Assembly: GCA_050945135.1 (NCBI GenBank)
Contig: JBMNSJ010000002.1
Coordinates: 19,742-83,741, forward strand
Reading direction: 5' to 3'
Length of the DNA stretch: 64,000 nt
Source: WRIS01 sp050945135
Lineage (GTDB): Bacteria > Actinomycetota > Coriobacteriia > Coriobacteriales > Eggerthellaceae
The notes beneath the pieces are model-generated. The model was not told the origin of the DNA. It saw only the letters and a program-made list of their open reading frames with translations, and ran no database searches. Both the position numbers and the translations under genes were made by a program. Positions 19,032-27,708 of the stretch are shown piece by piece. Within the stretch, counting starts at the first letter, position 1; every line of letters starts with the position of its first letter.

Positions 19032-20282
19032 ATGACGGACTATGCAAAAATCGAAGCTGCATATGACAATAGTCCAGTGGCAACACTTCTCTTAAAAGGT
19101 GTTCTTGCTGAAAATAAAACAGTTGATTTAGAGGTTTATTACGCCAATGCACTTGCTGCGCGCTTGTGGGGTGTCACACCTGAGCTTTTAAGAGGAATGC
19201 ATCTGCTTGCCGCCGATGAAAACGCAAGCAAAGATTGGCTCGACATTTATCAGGTGGTCCAGGCAAATCATAAAAAGAGAAGCTTTTATTTCTACAGCGA
19301 TTTCTTGGGTAAAAACTTCAAAGTTGATTGTTTTTATTATGGCCCCCAGGTCACAGGTTGCTATATTCGTACTGCCGAATATGAAGTTGGCCGTGGTTTT
19401 AACCTCGATGCTTCCGAGGACAATCGGCCTCTTTCAGATCTCGAGAAAGATTTTTCAACACTCGTACGAGTCTTTTCTAGCCCCGAGGAAAGCACCTCAG
19501 ATATTGAGGCAAGAAACGATTACGTTTGCTACACCGAAGTTGATAGCTATAAGATTATCGATGTAGTTGCAAATCAGGGTAGCGATGTTGAAAGCCTTAT
19601 CGGCAGTGATTTTCGAGGAAAAGTGTATTACGAGCTTTTCGACGGAGCTAATGAACCCCAAGGAGGCTTCAAGACTAAAACCCTTTATGTTGATCGATAT
19701 CAAGTGTGGCAGGAATATAATCCAGTTCTTAACAAGGAATATCTTCATCGCGCAAAGTTAGTCAAACTCGATGGCGAATACGTTCGACTTGATATTGCTC
19801 AAGACATCACCGATGGTAAGCGCAAAGCTGTTCTTTTAACTGATACCTTTGATGGAATGAACCTCTGGATAGAGTGTGTCAACATTTTATCTACTGAAGA
19901 GTCTTTCCAAGAGGCTCTTCATATGGTTTTGGCACGCATGAGTGCCTTTTTTGCAGCAACGGCTGGCCTCATCTGTCTTTTTGGCAAAAGAAAATATAAT
20001 GCTACGTGGACAAAAGAAGGCACCCCCGCCGATCAGCTATTATTTGAAGACCCAAGTAGGGCAGCCCTTCAGGAGTGGAGTGAGCTACTTCAAAACGAAA
20101 CACAGTTTTTGTTGACCAACACCACTGACTCGCGCATTCCCGAAAGGCTTCATGCACACTTCGAAGCTAATCAGATTAAGACAATTCAGCTCTTTCCAAT
20201 TTATGCCGCTGCACGACTAAAGGGTGTCATTGTATTTGTAAACCCAGAAAAAAGGACGAGCACAGTTTCGTCACCAATATGA
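19032..20282 (+). pseudogene. c-di-GMP signalling protein, 5' part (PAS + GAF), frameshifted
   Basis: A 416-codon frame. Residues 1-120 look like a PAS domain (E-A-A-Y-D-N-S-P-V-A-T-L near the start), then a second sensory segment, and from about residue 275 a GAF domain (L-W-I-E-C-V-N-I-L ... M-S-A-F-F-A-A-T-A-G-L-I-C-L-F-G). The frame stops just inside the end of the GAF domain at TGA 20280-20282, four bases into the next frame (ATGA). Reading in the -1 frame across the A6 run at 20248-20253 continues the GAF end smoothly into the GGDEF linker, so this is most likely the front half of one gene with 20279-23587. Whether it is a mutation, a sequencing error or programmed shifting is open. Confidence 0.7.
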
Positions 20283-23200
20283 TTATCCGGTCGATTGCAC
20301 TCTCGTTTCACCAGCTTGAGCTCCAAAATTATGCAAATAAACTACGATACAGCGATTCTCTGACGGGATGTTTGAACTTTGAAGGATTCAGAAATGTTGC
20401 AGAAGAACTGATACGCGAGCGCCCGAACAATACCTACACCCTTTGGTATTCAGATGTAAGACGATTCAAATTCATTAACGATATGTTCGGGTATAAGACA
20501 GGCGATGAGTTTTTGTGCTATTGGGCACAATCGCTCGCAAATTCGCTCAAAGATGGAGATAGCTTCTGCCGTGTTTCCGCAGATAATTTCTGCGCTTTGA
20601 TTGCGATTGAAGACGGGGTAGACCTCACTCTCGAGTTCGAAAAAATGAGCGACCAGCTCAAGGCGTATGAGGGACTTAAAGATAAGCATTTTATTCCTGA
20701 GTTGGTAACAGGAGTCTATGAGCTCGAGGAAGCCGATATGGCTGCTCCTGATATCAACGCGATTATGAATAAGGCAAACATCGCTCAAAAGAGCGTAAAG
20801 TCTTTATCGGGTAGTCGTATGGCTGTGTATGACGAGTCAATGAAGCAAAAGCAGCTGCGTGAGCTTGAAATTAGCCAACATTTAGAAGCCGGTCTTGCAA
20901 ATGGAGAGTTTTATATTGTGGTGCAGCCGCAGTATAAATACACCACTAAAGAAATAGTCGGGGCAGAGGCGCTGGTAAGATGGCGGCATTCTGAGCTAGG
21001 AAATGTTTCGCCGGGCGAGTTTATCCCGCTTTTAGAAAAGGCGGGTCTGGTTACCGAGCTCGATAAGTTTGTATGGGAAGAGGCGTGTAAGCTCATCCGT
21101 CATATGCTCGATAGTGGGCTGCGAGAAAACTTCGTTCCAATTTCGGTCAATCTTTCGCGTATCGATTTGTATGTACCCCATCTGGCAGATTATATTTTTG
21201 ACTTGGTTGCGAAATATGACCTTACTCCCGAACATCTTAAGCTCGAGATTACCGAAAGCGCTTACACTTCAGATTCGAAGCAACTTATTGAAGTCGTCAA
21301 AGATTTGCAGCAGCGAGGCTTTACCGTCGAAATGGACGATTTTGGAAGCGGGTACTCTTCTCTCAATATTTTAAAAGATGTACCTGTCGATGTGCTGAAG
21401 CTCGACATGCGTTTTCTGGTGGTCGATGATAAAAACAGCAAGCGTGGCAGCAGCATCTTAAGCTCGGTTATTCGCATGGCTCACTGGATTAATCTTCCTG
21501 TAATTGCCGAAGGAGTCGAAACCAAAGAGCAAGCCGAGTACCTCGAAAGTCTTGGCTGCTATATGATGCAGGGCTATTACTTTGCCCGACCAATGATGGT
21601 TAACGAATTTGAGGAACTAATGGGGCGCGCTGAAGCTGGCACTCTTTTCTTTGGAGAAAGACAGAGTGATAACTTAAGCGCGGCAGAGTTTTTGGCAACT
21701 AATGGTTCCACCTCGTATCTATTCAATAACTGCATTGGCGGCGGATGTCTTTTTGAGTATGACGGGCATAATCTTGAGGCGCTTCTGATTAACGATGCCT
21801 TCTATTCTTCTATCGGGATGAGCCGCACCGAGCTCGATAACTATCGTACTCACATGCTCGATATTTTTATCGAGGAGGATAAGGCTAGCTTGCTTGACAG
21901 TTTCGAGGAGGCAATCAAAAAGAATTCGTCGACGGTGTATGCCCGAGTGCTGCAAGGTGCAGATAAATCAATTAGATGGCTGAGGGGTACCAACCATTTC
22001 CTTGCTTCGCGCGAGGGTAAACACATGATGTTTGCGCTGATTGAAGATGTAACCGAACAAAGGCGCTCAGAAATGCGGCTGTATGAGATAGAGTCTGAGC
22101 TCACTGCCTTAACAGATGATTCTGTGCATCGCTGGCGTGCGGTCCAGCATCATGTGATGGTTGGTCTGCATAAAGCAATTCTTTTTGATTACGATGTCGA
22201 AAAGGACAGCATGGCATTCTGTTTAAGCGACCATGGTGGCCATCTCGACGAAAAAACGGTTGATCACTATGTAGAAGAAAAAAGATTCTCTAAAGTCCAC
22301 GATGACGACAAAGACAAGTTCTATTCCCTGATTTTGCGAGCACTTGAAAGACCTGTAACCAGCTCGGCCGAGTTTAGAGGAAGCTTTTTTGGACCAGAAT
22401 CTAGTTGGGTCCGTGCCGATTACGTTGGGCTTGCCGATGTAACCGGTCAGGTCTATCGCATTATTGGTCGTATAGAGGATATCGAAAGCGAAAAGCAGCT
22501 TGCAAGGCAGGCAACCAAAGATGCCTTGACAGGCTTATACAACCAGACTACGACTAAGTCCTTGGTAAACACTTCGCTCGATAAGAAGCAGCAAGGTGCA
22601 ATGATATTGGTCGATGTTGATGACTTTAAGCAAATCAACGACGCCCTGGGGCATCTTTTTGGCGATTCGTTCTTACGCGAAGTTGCAAAAAAGATTGGAA
22701 AGCTGTTTAGAGAAGATGATGTAATCGGGCGCGTTGGCGGCGATGAATTTGTAATATTTGTTTCGCAAGATCTCGATAGAACGACGGTAGAAAAGAAAGC
22801 GCAAAGCATCCTTGAGGTCTTCAGTGGAATCGAGATTCCGCAAATTGGAGCAGTTCACGCAAGCATCGGTATCGCACTTGCAGAAAAGATACTCTTCCAA
22901 GACTATGCAGCATTATTTAAAAAGGCTAATCGGGCTCTATATAAAGCCAAGCAAAAAGGGAAGAACCAATACGTGGTGTTTGATACCGAGACAGATGCGG
23001 CGCAAGATTTGCTTCCTGCCTATGGCACAAGGGCGCGTGTGATTGAAAACGCTGAGCTAAACGTTGAAGCCAGCACATGGCCACAAACCTTGGCAAGTGA
23101 TGTCTTTTCGATTCTCTACACGTCCGAAGACCCTTACGACGGTATAAATAAAGCTCTTTCTCATGTGGGAAATTGGCTTGACGTGAGTCGTGTTTATGTG

Positions 23201-23587
23201 TTCGAAAAGCGTGGCGAGTATTTATTTAATACCTTCGAGTGGTGTAACGTTGGCATTCTCTCTGAAATTGATAACTTGCAAAACATTCCCGATGGTGACG
23301 AGAATGGCGAGTATCTCTATATTGAGAATTTCGATATCGACGATATATTTTACTTGCGTTATGCCGAAGACGCGCCCGCGTGGCAACGTGAAATTCTCGA
23401 GCCGCAAAACATAAAATCTATGCTGCAGTATGGAATCATCGAAAAGAATAATTTGGTTGGTTTCGTTGGTTTCGATGAGTGCAACGAGAATGTTTTTTGG
23501 ACTCGAGATCAGATTGAGGTGCTGGTACGCGTAGCTCAAGTTATCGCGGTTTTCCTCAAACAGCTTCGCTTGGATGAAACTTCATAA
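20279..23587 (+). CDS. c-di-GMP turnover protein: GGDEF(degenerate)-EAL-PAS-PAS-GGDEF-GAF
   Basis: A frame of 1102 codons. In order: residues 20-165 a degenerate GGDEF domain whose signature is S100-A-D-N-F; 200-450 an EAL phosphodiesterase domain that looks active (E230-A-L-V-R-W, E-I-T-E-S, D-D-F-G-S-G, K-L-D, A-E-G-V-E-T, Q-G-Y); two PAS domains, about 475-605 and 635-745; a second, intact diguanylate cyclase (G-G-D822-E-F, preceded by D-x-D-D-F-K-Q-I-N-D); and a C-terminal GAF domain about 920-1100. It could both make and break c-di-GMP. The ATG overlaps the preceding stop and lacks an RBS, and the codons before it continue the protein in frame, so the true N-terminus is probably that of the 19032 frame. 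Confidence 0.85.
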   Translation: MIIRSIALSFHQLELQNYANKLRYSDSLTGCLNFEGFRNVAEELIRERPNNTYTLWYSDVRRFKFINDMFGYKTGDEFLCYWAQSLANSLKDGDSFCRVSADNFCALIAIEDGVDLTLEFEKMSDQLKAYEGLKDKHFIPELVTGVYELEEADMAAPDINAIMNKANIAQKSVKSLSGSRMAVYDESMKQKQLRELEISQHLEAGLANGEFYIVVQPQYKYTTKEIVGAEALVRWRHSELGNVSPGEFIPLLEKAGLVTELDKFVWEEACKLIRHMLDSGLRENFVPISVNLSRIDLYVPHLADYIFDLVAKYDLTPEHLKLEITESAYTSDSKQLIEVVKDLQQRGFTVEMDDFGSGYSSLNILKDVPVDVLKLDMRFLVVDDKNSKRGSSILSSVIRMAHWINLPVIAEGVETKEQAEYLESLGCYMMQGYYFARPMMVNEFEELMGRAEAGTLFFGERQSDNLSAAEFLATNGSTSYLFNNCIGGGCLFEYDGHNLEALLINDAFYSSIGMSRTELDNYRTHMLDIFIEEDKASLLDSFEEAIKKNSSTVYARVLQGADKSIRWLRGTNHFLASREGKHMMFALIEDVTEQRRSEMRLYEIESELTALTDDSVHRWRAVQHHVMVGLHKAILFDYDVEKDSMAFCLSDHGGHLDEKTVDHYVEEKRFSKVHDDDKDKFYSLILRALERPVTSSAEFRGSFFGPESSWVRADYVGLADVTGQVYRIIGRIEDIESEKQLARQATKDALTGLYNQTTTKSLVNTSLDKKQQGAMILVDVDDFKQINDALGHLFGDSFLREVAKKIGKLFREDDVIGRVGGDEFVIFVSQDLDRTTVEKKAQSILEVFSGIEIPQIGAVHASIGIALAEKILFQDYAALFKKANRALYKAKQKGKNQYVVFDTETDAAQDLLPAYGTRARVIENAELNVEASTWPQTLASDVFSILYTSEDPYDGINKALSHVGNWLDVSRVYVFEKRGEYLFNTFEWCNVGILSEIDNLQNIPDGDENGEYLYIENFDIDDIFYLRYAEDAPAWQREILEPQNIKSMLQYGIIEKNNLVGFVGFDECNENVFWTRDQIEVLVRVAQVIAVFLKQLRLDETS

Positions 23588-23754
23588 GCTAGCAGCTTTT
23601 AAGTTGCAGCTAGTTAATCAGGTGAAATACAAATTCATATAGTTCTCGCAACCAATAGTTGCTCAAAATTCCAACTGGAATAGCTCGATTATGTGTTTCC
23701 GCAACCCTAAGCTAGATGATATAGAATGAAGGTATCACAGGAAAGGGTTTAGAG

Positions 23755-24756
23755 ATGAACGTGGAAATTGCAGAGAGATTAGCTAAGCGTCGACGGGAGG
23801 CTGGTTACTCTCAGGAAAACTTGGCGGAGCAGCTTGGTGTATCGCGTCAGGCTGTGTCGAAATGGGAGCGGTCAGAATCATCTCCCGATACGGATAACCT
23901 TATTGCTCTTGCGCAGCTTTATGGCGTATCACTTGACGAACTCTTATATGTAGACGAAAGCATAAAAGATGATGTGGCTTTTGAGGCTAGCGATCGCGCA
24001 AGCGCTACTTCAGAATCTCAGCAAAAAGAGAATCCTGAGCCAGAGGCAAAATCAACAGACGAGTCGCCTGAAGCAGAAACAGATTCTAGCGAAGATTCGG
24101 ATGAAGAAAAGAAGACGAAAGTCAATATTGGCCTTGGCGGAATTCACGTTAAGGACGGCGATGATTACGTACATGTTTCTTGGCGAGACGGCGTGCATGT
24201 TAAAGATACAAAAGAGGGTGAAGAGGTGCATGTTGGTTGGAGTGGCGTGCACGTGAAAGAGGGTAAGCAGTGCTCCACAGAAGATGCACCTTCGAATGAG
24301 GCAGAGTGGAAAGACGCGAAAGTCATAATCAATGGCGAGGAGTATGATTCGTGGAAAGATGCGCATAAAGACTTAGGACATGGGTATAAGCATTCAAAGA
24401 ATAACTGGATGAAATTTCCTTTTCCGCTGCTTGTGATAATAGCCTATATTCTTGTCGGGGTGTTTACTGGTCAGTGGGTTCTTGCTTTGCTGCTGGCTTT
24501 CATTATTCCCGTTTACTATTTGTTGGGACATGCAATATCTGATCGTCGACCTTCCCTTTTTTTTGCGGGGGTGTATCCAATTGCAGTTGTTGCTTGGTTT
24601 TTGTACATGGCTTTCGGACTCAATCAGCCACATCCCGCCTGGGTAGTTTTTCTAACCATTCCTGTTGTTGAGTGGATTGTGCATGCGTGTTCTCGCGCGA
24701 GCAAACGCCGAAAGAAAAAAGAGAATGTTATTGAGGCGGAAGTGGAGAGTATCTAA
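23755..24756 (+). CDS. XRE-type HTH regulator with C-terminal membrane domain
   Basis: A 333-residue protein. Residues 5-60 form a Cro/C1-type helix-turn-helix (Y-S-Q-E-N-L-A-E-Q-L-G-V-S-R-Q-A-V-S-K-W-E-R), followed by L-D-E-L-L. Then comes an acidic, low-complexity linker (75-122), a stretch with repeats of G-x-H-V-K-D/E and H-V-x-W (129-169), and three or four hydrophobic helices (about 220-310) before a basic tail. It would be a membrane-bound DNA-binding sensor. No target is apparent; its neighbours are c-di-GMP genes and fabH. The start follows GAAAGGG, and AT-rich DNA upstream may hold its promoter. Confidence 0.85.
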   Translation: MNVEIAERLAKRRREAGYSQENLAEQLGVSRQAVSKWERSESSPDTDNLIALAQLYGVSLDELLYVDESIKDDVAFEASDRASATSESQQKENPEPEAKSTDESPEAETDSSEDSDEEKKTKVNIGLGGIHVKDGDDYVHVSWRDGVHVKDTKEGEEVHVGWSGVHVKEGKQCSTEDAPSNEAEWKDAKVIINGEEYDSWKDAHKDLGHGYKHSKNNWMKFPFPLLVIIAYILVGVFTGQWVLALLLAFIIPVYYLLGHAISDRRPSLFFAGVYPIAVVAWFLYMAFGLNQPHPAWVVFLTIPVVEWIVHACSRASKRRKKKENVIEAEVESI

Positions 24757-24806
24757 AAGAGTTTCCCTGCAGCCAACGAGCTTGCATGCTTTTCGTTTGA
24801 CTCTAT

Positions 24807-24834
24807 TTGCCATAAGCAAATTTCGGCGTACAAT
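24807..24834 (+). promoter_or_regulatory. fabH promoter with overlapping dyad
   Basis: TTGCCA (24807-24812) and TACAAT (24829-24834) are 16 bp apart, 44 bp before the fabH ATG. The dyad ATTTGC-CATAA-GCAAAT (24805-24821) covers the -35 and half the spacer, a position suited to repression. Confidence 0.55.
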
Positions 24835-24878
24835 AAAAAAGTAAGATTATCAAACTAATTATGTGCAAGGGAGTATGA

Positions 24879-25856
24879 ATGCCGGAATCGAAATCACGAA
24901 TAAGTGGCTTCGGGGCTTATGTGCCTGAGAAAGTTCTTAATAATGCAGACCTCGAGAAGATGGTTGATACGAGCAACGAATGGATTGTTCAACGAACAGG
25001 AATCCACGAGCGACGCATTGCTGATGCCGCTACCTTCGCTTCAGACCTTGCTATAAAGGCAGTAGAAGACCTTGTTTCCCGCAATTCCATCGATATCAGT
25101 GATGTCGACTTGGTTATTGTTACCAGCTTCACTCCCGATCATTTCACCCCAACTATCTCTGGTCTTGTTCAAGGCCACTTCGGAATCAAGGGAGCAGGCA
25201 GCTTTGATTTAAACTCTGGTTGTACTGGCTTTGCTTATGCGGTCTCAACGGCAGATGCCTTAATTACAGCGGGCGTTAACAAAAAGATACTTATTGTTGC
25301 CGCTGAAATGCTTTCAAAGATTGTGGATTATGAAGATCGTTCAACCTGCATCCTCTTTGGTGATGGCGCTGCAGCCTGTGTTCTCGAACGTACCGAAGAT
25401 GCGGGTTCAGTTCTTGCCCGACATTTTGAGACTGACGGTGATCTTGCGCATTACGTGTACTGCGGAAACCAGTCCGACACTGTTCAGGGCATGAAGCTCG
25501 AGCGTCAAAATATCTTTGGACAAAACGGTCAGCAAGTTTACAAATACGTGATGAAGCATGTCCCTGATGGATTCGCACAGCTTTTGGCGAATGCAAATAT
25601 TACAGGTGATGACATCGATTGGTTTATCCCCCATAGCGCAAATATGCGCATCATACAGGCCCTCGGTTCACGTCTTTCTATGCCCGACGAAAAAACTCTC
25701 ACAAGTATTGAGTGTTTCGGAAATACTTCTTCTGCATCTATTCCCTTAGCTTTGTGGCTTGCGCAAAAAGAGGGAAAGCTCAATCAGGGAGATTTGTTGG
25801 TAATGTATGGCTTCGGTGGCGGATTAACTCATGGTGGAGTTGTAGTCAGGATATAG
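24879..25856 (+). CDS. fabH: 3-oxoacyl-ACP synthase III
   Basis: Condenses a starter acyl-CoA with malonyl-ACP to begin fatty-acid synthesis. The 325-residue thiolase-fold protein carries the catalytic triad C115 (N-S-G-C-T-G), H252 (I-P-H-S-A-N) and N282 (F-G-N-T-S-S-A-S-I-P), the N-terminal S-N-E-W-I-V-Q-R-T-G-I motif and the end G-F-G-G-G-L-T-H-G-G. It stands alone, without fabD/G/F around it. It converges with the ABC-F gene, only 10 bp apart, and no terminator is visible in between. Confidence 0.94.
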   Translation: MPESKSRISGFGAYVPEKVLNNADLEKMVDTSNEWIVQRTGIHERRIADAATFASDLAIKAVEDLVSRNSIDISDVDLVIVTSFTPDHFTPTISGLVQGHFGIKGAGSFDLNSGCTGFAYAVSTADALITAGVNKKILIVAAEMLSKIVDYEDRSTCILFGDGAAACVLERTEDAGSVLARHFETDGDLAHYVYCGNQSDTVQGMKLERQNIFGQNGQQVYKYVMKHVPDGFAQLLANANITGDDIDWFIPHSANMRIIQALGSRLSMPDEKTLTSIECFGNTSSASIPLALWLAQKEGKLNQGDLLVMYGFGGGLTHGGVVVRI

Positions 25857-25866
25857 CAACGAGCGC

Positions 25867-27672
25867 CTAGTCAGGCATCTGCTCAGATAGCTCCATCCAG
25901 CGATCCTCGAGTTCGGATATTTTCCCTCGAAGCGCAATTCGTTCTTTTTCGCTTTCGCCTAATTGTATGTAATCGCTGGGTGCAATGTGCGCCATGTTGT
26001 TTTGCAGCGCAAGCTCTTGTGCTTCTAGGGTTTCAATTTTGCGTTCAAGCGAAGTGAGCTCTTTGCGAGCTTTATATAGGTCGCCTCCCGATAAAAATCC
26101 ATGCGAAGTTTCGGAGATGTTCTCATTTTGTGGCTCGACTAAAGCTTTGGCTCGCGCAGCTTGTTTCGACTGCTCGTCAAGTCTGTTGTAGTAGTCGTCT
26201 ACACCGCCAAGTATCTGCACGATATTCGAATCGATAAGAGCAAAAAGACTGTCGGTTACTCGTTCGATCAAGTAGCGGTCATGGCTTACGATAAGCAGTG
26301 TTCCCGGCCAGGAATCGAGTAAATCTTCCATGGCTGCCAGCATGTCAGTATCCATATCGTTGCCGGGCTCATCGAGGATAAGAACGTTTGGCTCCTGCAG
26401 TAAGGTCATTAAGAGCTGAAGACGACGTTTTTGCCCTCCCGATAAGTCTCGAATTAGAGAATTGAAGTGCTCCGCTTTAAAGCCTAGGCGTTCGAGTAGT
26501 GAGCTTGAAGTGGTGGCTTTGCCGTCAATTGTGATGCGCGATTTGTAGCGGCCAAGCACTTCTCGAACTCGGTCATTTTCGCAGCCCTCGAGTTCGCTGA
26601 GCTGCTGGCTAAGCATGGCTATCTTTACTGTTTTGCCCACTTTTATACTACCGGTATCAGGGGCAAGTTCTCCTGAGATTATCTTGAGAAGGGTGCTTTT
26701 CCCTGATCCGTTTTCGCCCAGTATTCCAAAGCGGTCACCTGGTCCAATAATCCAGTTTATGTCATTAAGGACTGCGGTATCCTGGTAGTGCTTCGAAACA
26801 TGCTCAAGTTCAAAAACTTGCTTTCCTAGGCGCGTCATCGCTGCTTGTTTGAGCTCAGTGCTGTTTCTTAAGGGGGGATCGCCAGCGATAAGCTCTTGTG
26901 CTGCCTTTACGTGAAACTTTGGCTTTGTTGCTCGAGCGCGTGCCCCGCGTGAGAGCCATGCAAGTTCTTTACGAATCATATTTTGACGTTTTTCTTCAGC
27001 CAGATTTGAGAGCCTATTTCGCTCAACGCGTTGCTGAATGTAGGCAGAATAGCCACCTTCAAAAGGGTCTACCTTTCCATCATGCACTTCCCACATTTTG
27101 AGTGCAACCTCGTCGAGAAACCAGCGATCGTGAGTTATGACCAGAAGCGCTCCAACACCGTTTATCCAGCGCTGTTGTAGATGTTGCGCTAACCAGGAAA
27201 TCGTTTTCATATCAAGATGATTTGTTGGTTCATCAAGCATAAGAATGTCCCAGTCACCAATAAGAAGCTTCGCTAAATCAGCCCGACGCCGTTGGCCTCC
27301 TGAAAGCTGGCCTATCGGAGCATCCCATGATACGTCGCCAATAAGCTCTGAGATGATTTCGCGGATACGCTTATCGGAAGCCCAGACATGCTCGGGAATA
27401 TCGCCCACAACGGCATTTCCAACACTGTCCTTGTTGGAGAGCTTATCTGATTGGGCAAGTACGCCTATAAGTGGGCTGCCCTTGAAAAGTACTTCACCGG
27501 ATTCGGGAGAGAATTGCTTAGCGAGCACTTTGAGAAGAGTAGATTTTCCGTCGCCGTTTGTACCAACAATTCCTATGCGATCGCCTTCATGCACGCCGAG
27601 CGAGACGTGGTCAAGCACCCGTTTTGCAGGAAATTCAACTACAATATCACTTGCGCTTACCAGAACAGCCAT
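25867..27672 (-). CDS. ABC-F family ATPase, Uup-like
   Basis: A 601-residue soluble protein with two ABC domains and no membrane segments, as in the ABC-F group that acts on ribosomes or on DNA/ribosome repair (Uup, EttA, antibiotic-protection factors). Walker A motifs G-T-N-G-D-G-K-S-T and G-E-N-G-S-G-K-S-T; signatures L-S-G-G-Q-R-R-R and L-S-G-G-Q-K-R-R; Walker B L-D-E-P-T-N-H-L-D in the first domain but L-D-E-P-G-N-D-M-D in the second. The linker between domains is present, and the C-terminus is a coiled coil (about 535-598) as in Uup. Which subfamily it belongs to, and so whether it gives drug protection, cannot be settled here. Confidence 0.9.
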   Translation of the reverse strand: MAVLVSASDIVVEFPAKRVLDHVSLGVHEGDRIGIVGTNGDGKSTLLKVLAKQFSPESGEVLFKGSPLIGVLAQSDKLSNKDSVGNAVVGDIPEHVWASDKRIREIISELIGDVSWDAPIGQLSGGQRRRADLAKLLIGDWDILMLDEPTNHLDMKTISWLAQHLQQRWINGVGALLVITHDRWFLDEVALKMWEVHDGKVDPFEGGYSAYIQQRVERNRLSNLAEEKRQNMIRKELAWLSRGARARATKPKFHVKAAQELIAGDPPLRNSTELKQAAMTRLGKQVFELEHVSKHYQDTAVLNDINWIIGPGDRFGILGENGSGKSTLLKIISGELAPDTGSIKVGKTVKIAMLSQQLSELEGCENDRVREVLGRYKSRITIDGKATTSSSLLERLGFKAEHFNSLIRDLSGGQKRRLQLLMTLLQEPNVLILDEPGNDMDTDMLAAMEDLLDSWPGTLLIVSHDRYLIERVTDSLFALIDSNIVQILGGVDDYYNRLDEQSKQAARAKALVEPQNENISETSHGFLSGGDLYKARKELTSLERKIETLEAQELALQNNMAHIAPSDYIQLGESEKERIALRGKISELEDRWMELSEQMPD

Positions 27673-27708
27673 TGCTGAGTGTGCTCCTGTGTTGGGTTGA
27701 TGCAGCGA

